Source of the DNA: JAVBQJ01 sp045585875 | Lineage (GTDB): Bacteria > Verrucomicrobiota > Lentisphaeria > Victivallales > Victivallaceae | DNA length: 35,912 nt | Assembly (NCBI GenBank): GCA_045585875.1 | Contig: JAZMZH010000092.1 | Coordinates: forward strand, 1-35,912 | Direction: 5' to 3' | Translations under genes and position numbers: made by a program | Notes under the pieces: generated by a model | Database searches by the model: none | The model's input: the letters and a program-made list of their open reading frames with translations, nothing else | What the model was told of the DNA's origin: nothing | Part shown: positions 30,332 to 35,912 of the stretch, piece after piece | Layout of the letters: each line of letters opens with the position of its first letter | How positions within the stretch are numbered: position 1 is the stretch's first letter

Positions 30332-31456
30332 TCAGTCCCCCAGAACCACGCCCATGCTCCTGGCGCACTCCAGCCAGGGATGATCCTCCGGCACCGGATG
30401 ACGCCGCCCCGCGACTTCCTCCAGAGGCACCAGCCGGGTCCCTTCGCCGCAGCCGGCGACCATATATCCGAAGCGTCCCTCAAAGATGGCCCGGCAGCAC
30501 GCCGTCCCCAGCTTCGAGGCCAGGATCCGGTCCACACAGGAGGGCGTCCCGCCGCGCTGCAGGTACCCCAGCACGGTAACCCGGCTCTCCATGCCGGTCA
30601 GGGCTTCCAGGCGGGCGGCGAGCTTGAAAATACTGCTCCTCCGAGAAGCCTCGAATTTCTCAAGCGCCTTTTTGGCAAGTGTTTTCTCGCGGCGGCCCGA
30701 AGCCTGTTCCCGGACCGTCAGCAGGCGGCGTTCCGTTTCGGCGTCCCTGAGACTTCCGGCGCCCTCGGCCACGGCGACAATGCTGAAAACCCTTCCGGAT
30801 TCGGCGCGCCGGACCAGCCCGGAAGCGACCTTTTTCACATCATAGGGCAGCTCGGGGATCAGGATCGCGTCCGCGCCTCCGGCGATCCCCGCGCCGAGAG
30901 TAAGCCATCCGGTATGGTGTCCCATGGTCTCCACCAGCATGATCCGCTTATGACTGCTGGCGGTGGAGTGCAGCCGGTCGATGGCGTCGGTGGCGATGCC
31001 CAGAGCGGTGTCGAAGCCGATGGCGGCGTCGGTCTCCGGCAGATCGTTGTCGATGGTTTTCGGTATGGTGATGACGTTCACTCCGGCCTTTTGAAGCGCC
31101 AGAGCGCTTTTGTGAGTTCCTCCGCCGCCGATGCAGACGAGTCCGTCCAGGCGGTGGCGGCGGCAGTTGGCCGCGATCTCCCCGGTCATGTCCGCGATTT
31201 CGCCGTTGACGGGCATCTTGTAAGGACGGTTGCGGCTGGTGTGGAGCACGGTGCCGCCCAGAGTCAGGATGCCGGAACACATCTCCGGAGTGATCTCCCG
31301 GAACCGGTCGAAAGCGACGCCGTCGAACCCGTCGAGAAACCCGGTGAGCTTCCAGCCTTCGGCGGTCAGGATCTTGCCGACGGCGCGGATGGCGGCGTTG
31401 AGTCCGGGGCTGTCTCCTCCGGCGGTAAGGATCCCGATATTGCCTTTTTTCATCAT
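30332..31456 (-). CDS. 6-phosphofructokinase with PPi-type active-site residues
   Basis: A 374-residue enzyme that phosphorylates fructose 6-phosphate. GGDSPGLNAAIR (13-24) opens the phosphate-donor site. The PKTIDND motif (132-138) carries the catalytic Asp; its Lys133 is the residue found in pyrophosphate-dependent and mixed-substrate enzymes, where ATP enzymes have Gly. At 110-116 the donor loop reads GGGGTHK; E. coli PfkA has GGDGS there, so the usual Mg-binding Asp is replaced by Gly. RLHSTASSHKR, ETMGHHTGW and GGADAILIPE follow the family. The start overlaps the polyphosphate kinase stop (ATGA); a second ATG at 31453 is as good. The operon context suggests that the phosphoryl donor may be PPi or polyphosphate, which is inference. 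Confidence 0.88.
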   Translation of the reverse strand: MMKKGNIGILTAGGDSPGLNAAIRAVGKILTAEGWKLTGFLDGFDGVAFDRFREITPEMCSGILTLGGTVLHTSRNRPYKMPVNGEIADMTGEIAANCRRHRLDGLVCIGGGGTHKSALALQKAGVNVITIPKTIDNDLPETDAAIGFDTALGIATDAIDRLHSTASSHKRIMLVETMGHHTGWLTLGAGIAGGADAILIPELPYDVKKVASGLVRRAESGRVFSIVAVAEGAGSLRDAETERRLLTVREQASGRREKTLAKKALEKFEASRRSSIFKLAARLEALTGMESRVTVLGYLQRGGTPSCVDRILASKLGTACCRAIFEGRFGYMVAGCGEGTRLVPLEEVAGRRHPVPEDHPWLECARSMGVVLGD

Positions 31457-33597
31457 TTCTCCTCCGGCGCGTCCGGAGCCCGGTGAATCTCGAGCGCTCC
31501 GGAAAAATCCGCGTTTTTACGGTTCAATCTCTCAAAATACTCCCGGATCCTCTCCTGGCTCCGCCGGGGCGAGTGGCCGGACGCGCCCCGGTCCGCCGCC
31601 CTGGAATAACGCCCGGACGGTCCCATCACCCGGCCCTTTTCATCATCCTCCATCCCGGCGTCCAGCAGCAGATCCAGCACCTTTTGCGCCTCGGGAGATT
31701 CCACGGCGAACATGATCTCGATCCGGCGGTCGAGATTTCGCGGCATCCAGTCGGCGCTGGAGAGAAAATATTCCGGACGGCCGCCGTTGGCGAAACGGAA
31801 GATGCGGCTGTGCTCCAGATAACGGTCCACCACGCTGACGATTCTGATGTTGCGGATGAGGTCTCCGGGCTTCAGGCAGCACACGCCCCGCACCAGCAGT
31901 TCGACCCGGACGCCGCGGGCCGCGGCTCTCACCAGATGGCGGATGACCTCGGGGTCGGTGAGGGAATTCATCTTGGCGGTGATGCGTCCCGGTGCTCCGG
32001 GCACGCTGTATTCGGCTTCACGGTCGATCAGGCGCAGCAGACGGCTCCGAAGGTCAAAGGGCGCGCAGATCAGATGCCGCCACTCCCGGCCCGGTATGGA
32101 ACAGCCGGTGATGACGTTGAAAAGTTCCGCCACCTCCGCCCCCAGCGCCTGATCGGAGCTGAAGTAACCGCAGTCGGTGTAGACGCAGGCGGTCCGGTCA
32201 TTGTAGTTGCCGGTCGAGAGATGAACATAGCGCCGGAAACCGCCCCCGCAGCGCCGTACCGCCAGCAGAGCCTTGGCATGGACTTTAAGCCTGGAGACGC
32301 CGTAGATCACATGAGCCCCGGAGCGCTCCAGTCTGCGGGCCCAGTTGATGTTGTTGTTTTCGTCAAAGCGGGCCTTGAGTTCGACGATCACCGTGACCTG
32401 CTTGCCCGCCTCCGCCGCCCTCAGCAGCGCCCGCACCACCGGCGAATTGCCGCTGACCCGGTAAAGCGTCTGCTTGATCACCACCACCGCCGGGTCGTCC
32501 GCGGCCTCTTCCAGCATCCGGAGCACCGGATCGAAACTCTGAAAAGGCAGGACATGCAGCACCGCGCCCGCCTCGTCCAAAGCCTGAAATACGCTCTTGC
32601 CGGGCGGAAAAGCCGGTGACGGCAGCGGCGTCCGGGGCGGGCTGCTCAACCCCTCTCCGTTCAACAGGGCGGCCAGTTCGGAAAGGCTCTTCCGGCGCAG
32701 AATCCCCCGGCTGCGGTAGCAATCCCCCAGAGAAAGCTTGAACTGTCCGGCCAGCCAGCCCGGCAGTCTGCCTCCGACGGCGGCCGGCATTCCCAGACGC
32801 ACCGGCGAACGGAAGTTGCGCCGTCTCAGATTGCGCTTGATGGAGAGCAGCAGGTCTCCGCCGTGCTCGTCGTCCACGGTGAAGTCCATATCCCGGATCA
32901 CCCGGAAGGGCAGCACCTCCGCCACCTCGCACCCGGTGAAGAGTTTGTTCAGATTGGCGGCAGCCAGCTCCTCCACCGGGAGGAATTTCCCGGGCGCCGC
33001 CTCCACGAAGCGCCGAAGCTGATCCGGGATGGCGACAAAGGCGAAGCGGCTCCCTCTGCCCCCGCCGACACTCAACCGCACCGCCAGCACCAGAGAACCG
33101 TTTCCCACCAGCGGCAGGGGATGGGAGTGATCCACCGCCAAAGGCGTCAAAAGCGGCAGAAGCTCCCGGTCGAAATAACCGGAAAGGCGGTCGATCATCC
33201 CGGCTCCCGCCTCCTCGCGGGTGAGGATGGAGATGCCTCCGGCGGCCAGCGCCGGCAGGATCTCGCCGTAGAGGATACGGGTCTCCTCTGCGACCAGGCG
33301 CAGCACCTTTCTGCGCAGCAGCTTAAGCAGTTCCGAAGCCCGCTGTCCCGAGGGGTCGCGGCGGTCGTCGGTGCGGGCGATATGCTGCAGAGCCGCCACC
33401 CGGACCATGAAAAATTCATCCAGATTGCCGTTGAAGATGGCGATGAATTTCAGCCGCTCCGCCAGAGGGTTGGAGCGCAGAGCCGCCTCCTCCAGCACCC
33501 GGGAATTGAAATCCAGCCACGAAAGTTCCCGGGGGATGTAATGCTCCTCCAGCGGGAATGACACGGATTCGTCGGCGGTCGGCGGGCGGTCTTTCAC
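31453..33597 (-). CDS. ppk1: Polyphosphate kinase 1
   Basis: A 714-residue enzyme that builds polyphosphate from ATP, or the reverse, through a phospho-His intermediate. It starts at GTG 33597, supported by GGAGG 5 nt upstream and the GTGA overlap with the previous stop. The N domain begins HYIPRELSWLDFNSRVLEEA and contains FNGNLDEFFMVRVA. The nucleophilic His440 is in LKVHAKALL and the second catalytic His596 in LEHSRIFRFA. SFDPVLRMLEEAADDP, VIKQTLYRVSGNSPV and ELKARFDENNNI are typical PPK1 segments. The C-terminal tail (after about 655) is long, basic and probably disordered. The upstream gene encodes the Ppx/GppA fusion, so synthesis and breakdown are in one unit. Confidence 0.97.
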   Translation of the reverse strand: MKDRPPTADESVSFPLEEHYIPRELSWLDFNSRVLEEAALRSNPLAERLKFIAIFNGNLDEFFMVRVAALQHIARTDDRRDPSGQRASELLKLLRRKVLRLVAEETRILYGEILPALAAGGISILTREEAGAGMIDRLSGYFDRELLPLLTPLAVDHSHPLPLVGNGSLVLAVRLSVGGGRGSRFAFVAIPDQLRRFVEAAPGKFLPVEELAAANLNKLFTGCEVAEVLPFRVIRDMDFTVDDEHGGDLLLSIKRNLRRRNFRSPVRLGMPAAVGGRLPGWLAGQFKLSLGDCYRSRGILRRKSLSELAALLNGEGLSSPPRTPLPSPAFPPGKSVFQALDEAGAVLHVLPFQSFDPVLRMLEEAADDPAVVVIKQTLYRVSGNSPVVRALLRAAEAGKQVTVIVELKARFDENNNINWARRLERSGAHVIYGVSRLKVHAKALLAVRRCGGGFRRYVHLSTGNYNDRTACVYTDCGYFSSDQALGAEVAELFNVITGCSIPGREWRHLICAPFDLRSRLLRLIDREAEYSVPGAPGRITAKMNSLTDPEVIRHLVRAAARGVRVELLVRGVCCLKPGDLIRNIRIVSVVDRYLEHSRIFRFANGGRPEYFLSSADWMPRNLDRRIEIMFAVESPEAQKVLDLLLDAGMEDDEKGRVMGPSGRYSRAADRGASGHSPRRSQERIREYFERLNRKNADFSGALEIHRAPDAPEEK

Positions 33598-35660
33598 ACT
33601 GCCTCCACGCGGCGCAGGACCGGCTTCAATCCGTACACGACTTCAAAGAGTTCCGACTTGCGCGTAAGAGTCATATTTTCCCATTCGCAATCGAAATCCA
33701 CACCCCGGCGGACTTTCAGAATCAGTTTGCCCTCCGCCGCCGTCATCCTCACCGCCGCCGGAGGCAGATCGCCTCCGGCCAGGGAATCCGCGAGCCGGAT
33801 CACGGCGCTGAGCTTGAGCACCGTCACCCGCTCCTCCTCCGGCAGGGCGGCAAAATCCGCCTGCCCGGGTCCGGGGAGATCCCGCCGGTGGCAGCGGGCG
33901 ATCAGGGCGATCATCCGGCGCTCCCGGTCGGTGATCCCGGGAAGCTGGGCATTTTCAATGAGATACGCCGAATGACGGTGATGCTGCCGCACATCCACGA
34001 AGCGGCCGATGTCGTGGAGCCGGCAGGCGATCTCCAGGAGCAGACGCCTGCGTCCGTCCAGGGCGGCGGCGGGAGCGACGGCGTCGAAGATCCGGAGGGC
34101 GAAACCGGTCACCCGGTCGGCATGACGGGTGTCGGAAGCGTATTTGCGGGCGATATTGGCGGCCACGGTCATGAGATCGCGTTTGAAGGGGTCCTCGCCG
34201 CCGGATCGCAGAAATTCCGCCATGAGGGCGGAACGGGTGGTGACGGCGGGGAAGATGGCCTCGCGGCAGTTCAATTCCCGGAGGAAGTATTCCGCGATGA
34301 TCGCCGTGGGCACCACGGATTCGGCCTCCGACTCGGACATCCGGAAGTCGTGGATAAGACTGTCCACGGACAGAGTCTGAGCTCTGTCGATGATCCGGTC
34401 GAAATCCCCCGGCGCCAGCTTGAGCACGCTGTCGCCGGAGCTCACATCGTAAGCGCCGGTGCCCACGAGCGCACGCACCCCGGCCCCCAGCCCGATGATG
34501 GTCATGGGGCGCAGCGGATCAAAACTGGTGCTGTTGCTGAGCCGCTGTTCCACACAGAAATTCCCGAGAAGCGTCGCGATGCGCTTGGCGGAGAGCGCCT
34601 GATCGCTGTATTCGTCGGCAAACCGCATGCTGCCCAGAGGGACCGGTTCGCTGAACTGCAGACGGCCGCCGTCGGCGTACATGATAATCAAACTGCCGGT
34701 GCCTACGGCAAAAAACAGCGTGCGATGCCGGGGAAATCCTCCCGCCGCCTCCAGAGAATCCCGAACCGCCAGATAAAGCAGACGCGCCTCCTCCTGAGCT
34801 TCCAGTATTTCGATGGCGATGCCGGAGACGCACCGGACCCGGTCGATGACCAGTTCCCGGTTGTACGCCTCGCGAAGCGCGCTGGTGGCGACGGCACGCA
34901 CCGGAATATCTCCGTACTCGGCCAGACGGGAGGCGAATTCCCGCATGATGCCGCAGAGGAGGTTGATGCCGGAAGCGGAAATGCTCCCGGTTTTCAGGAT
35001 GTCCGCGCCGAGATTCACCGGTTTGACGAAGGTGTCGAAGGATTCAAACCCGCCGTCGCCGGAGAGCTGAAAGATCTCCAGCCTCACCGAATGGGCGCCG
35101 ACATCGACGATGCCCCGGAGACCGGGCGGCCTGATCCCGACCGGATTGAGAAGGCCGAGCTCCCGGATGAGGTTGGGAGTGAAATCCTTGCGGAACACGG
35201 GATCGGCCAGCTCATCGGGGGTGAAAAAGCGCAGTTCGTCGATCTCCGAACACTGGGGCTGAAAGGGGCCGTCGGAAACGATGCGGAAGACCCGCACGTC
35301 CTCGGATTCGATTTCATTGCGTATCTCGAGGTCGAAGAGATGCTCAAGGGGCGGGATCTTCTCCGGAGAGAGGCCGAGCTCCTCGGACAATTCCCGGAGG
35401 GCGGCGGAGCGGTAGTCCTCGCCGCAGCGGAGGTGACCGCCCGCGGAAGTATCCCAGCGGCCGGGTTGAATATCCTTATCCGCGGAACGCTTCTGGAGCA
35501 GAATCCGCCCGCGGCTGTCGCGGACGAAGACCTGGACGGAGTGATGGAGCAGAGCGGGATTGCCGTGACAATGACTGCGGGGGGCGCGGCCGATGCGGAC
35601 GCCGTCCGGAGAGTAGATGTCGAACCATTCGACCTGGTTGTCATTGTTTCCGCTGTCCAT
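33594..35660 (-). CDS. Three-domain fusion: Nudix hydrolase - Ppx/GppA phosphatase - HD domain
   Basis: A 688-residue protein. ATG 35660 is chosen because GGAGG lies 6 nt upstream (two earlier starts exist). Residues 11-165 are a YfcD/IDI-like Nudix domain: WFDIYSPDG, HCHGNPALLHHS, LLQKRS and a complete Nudix box at 75-97 (G, five residues, E81, seven residues, RELSEELGL). A short linker leads to the Ppx/GppA domain (about 183-480): DVGAHSVRLEIF, AVATSALREAYN and IEILEAQEEARLLY are recognisable, but the phosphate loop DIGGGST is AVGTGSL (318-324). The last ~200 residues are the HD domain, with RLHDIGRF (His549-Asp550) and HHRHSAYLIEN. Ppx/GppA enzymes cleave polyphosphate or pppGpp; Nudix domains cleave nucleoside diphosphate-X compounds. 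It heads the polyphosphate operon. The fusion is directly visible in one uninterrupted frame. Confidence 0.92.
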   Translation of the reverse strand: MDSGNNDNQVEWFDIYSPDGVRIGRAPRSHCHGNPALLHHSVQVFVRDSRGRILLQKRSADKDIQPGRWDTSAGGHLRCGEDYRSAALRELSEELGLSPEKIPPLEHLFDLEIRNEIESEDVRVFRIVSDGPFQPQCSEIDELRFFTPDELADPVFRKDFTPNLIRELGLLNPVGIRPPGLRGIVDVGAHSVRLEIFQLSGDGGFESFDTFVKPVNLGADILKTGSISASGINLLCGIMREFASRLAEYGDIPVRAVATSALREAYNRELVIDRVRCVSGIAIEILEAQEEARLLYLAVRDSLEAAGGFPRHRTLFFAVGTGSLIIMYADGGRLQFSEPVPLGSMRFADEYSDQALSAKRIATLLGNFCVEQRLSNSTSFDPLRPMTIIGLGAGVRALVGTGAYDVSSGDSVLKLAPGDFDRIIDRAQTLSVDSLIHDFRMSESEAESVVPTAIIAEYFLRELNCREAIFPAVTTRSALMAEFLRSGGEDPFKRDLMTVAANIARKYASDTRHADRVTGFALRIFDAVAPAAALDGRRRLLLEIACRLHDIGRFVDVRQHHRHSAYLIENAQLPGITDRERRMIALIARCHRRDLPGPGQADFAALPEEERVTVLKLSAVIRLADSLAGGDLPPAAVRMTAAEGKLILKVRRGVDFDCEWENMTLTRKSELFEVVYGLKPVLRRVEAV

Positions 35661-35912
35661 ACCATGCCTCCGCCGACGCATCGGATTCAAAATTCAACTG
35701 GCGGAGACCGCACCGGAGCGACGAAAGTCCGGAGCCTCCGCGGAAAACACAAATTCTAAAAAAGAACTCCCGATCGAGGGGGACACTCCATAAAAGCGAC
35801 GCCCCCGGGCGAATGACCGCGGGTGCCGCTGAAAAAACGCCCCCCCGATCGCAGGCATCACCACTCCCCCGACCACGGGACTCTCTTAAAAAACGCGCCC
35901 CCCGGAAGAGCA
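35661..35912. repeat. Upstream region with four degenerate A-run/C-run repeats
   Basis: About 250 nt before the polyphosphate operon, cut by the window edge. Four related units start near 35757, 35791, 35831 and 35887. Each has an A-run followed by C-rich sequence (for example AAAAAACGCCCCCCC), and two contain CCCGATCG. On the minus strand, the direction of the operon, these become G-runs followed by T-runs. No convincing promoter was found; a 60-codon frame here (35694-35876) is not protein-like. Confidence 0.45.

Noticed and set aside
35694..35876. A 60-codon minus-strand frame at the right edge
   Set aside because: It coincides with the A-run/C-run repeats and has no ribosome site or recognisable motif.
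1..35912. CRISPR arrays, insertion sequences, tRNA or rRNA genes
   Set aside because: I looked for regularly spaced repeats, transposase motifs and cloverleaf or rRNA signatures by eye and saw none.

Overview
The window is GC-rich bacterial chromosome, densely coded on both strands. The best taxonomic guess is a Lentisphaerota/Victivallales-type (PVC superphylum) anaerobe, probably gut or sediment associated. The reasons are a pseudopilin-like protein with an FTLIELL N-terminus and an H-X9-DG tail motif, several unusual glycoside hydrolases paired with AraC and LacI regulators, an SSF sugar-type transporter, and an anaerobe-style oxygen-defence operon (superoxide reductase, flavodiiron protein, rubredoxin). 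This placement is an inference from gene content; no rRNA gene is present.

Layout. (1) Positions 1-5378, minus strand: a glycan-degradation block with a cut-off alpha/beta hydrolase, an SGNH/GDSL hydrolase, a large GH42-like protein of unknown specificity and a GH110-like beta-helix protein. (2) 5687-8538, plus: an AraC regulator whose stop overlaps the start of an NAD-dependent DNA ligase. (3) 8543-9574, minus, then 9944-15477, plus: a LacI regulator divergent from a pseudopilin gene with a long structured leader, then a secreted GH20-like hexosaminidase and an SSF symporter. (4) 15598-17344, minus: superoxide reductase, flavodiiron protein and rubredoxin with their own promoter and terminator. 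(5) 17449-21139, minus: GDYXXLXY and DUF2157 membrane proteins, a radical SAM protein and an MmcB-like protein. (6) 21465-29863, plus: seven tightly packed genes, namely YebC, an LPG-synthase-like flippase/transporter, a MetF-MetV fusion, aconitase, uracil-DNA glycosylase, DUF177 and a GT-C-like membrane protein. (7) 29853-35660, minus: a compact operon of a Nudix-Ppx/GppA-HD fusion, polyphosphate kinase 1, a PPi-type-looking phosphofructokinase and a CYTH phosphatase.

The most interesting part is region 7. Four genes that overlap or almost touch combine synthesis and degradation of polyphosphate with a sugar kinase carrying pyrophosphate-type active-site residues and a triphosphate-tunnel enzyme. 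The first protein is a three-domain fusion in which the Ppx/GppA phosphate-binding loop is altered. This looks like one polyphosphate/pyrophosphate energy module. A second unusual observation is that both DNA repair enzymes in the window, LigA and Ung, end in peptides resembling beta-sliding-clamp-binding motifs.

Most genes sit in operons with 1-18 nt spacing. Good sigma70-like promoters (near-consensus hexamers, 16-17 nt spacers) can be read upstream of nine transcription units, several accompanied by inverted repeats that could be operators.
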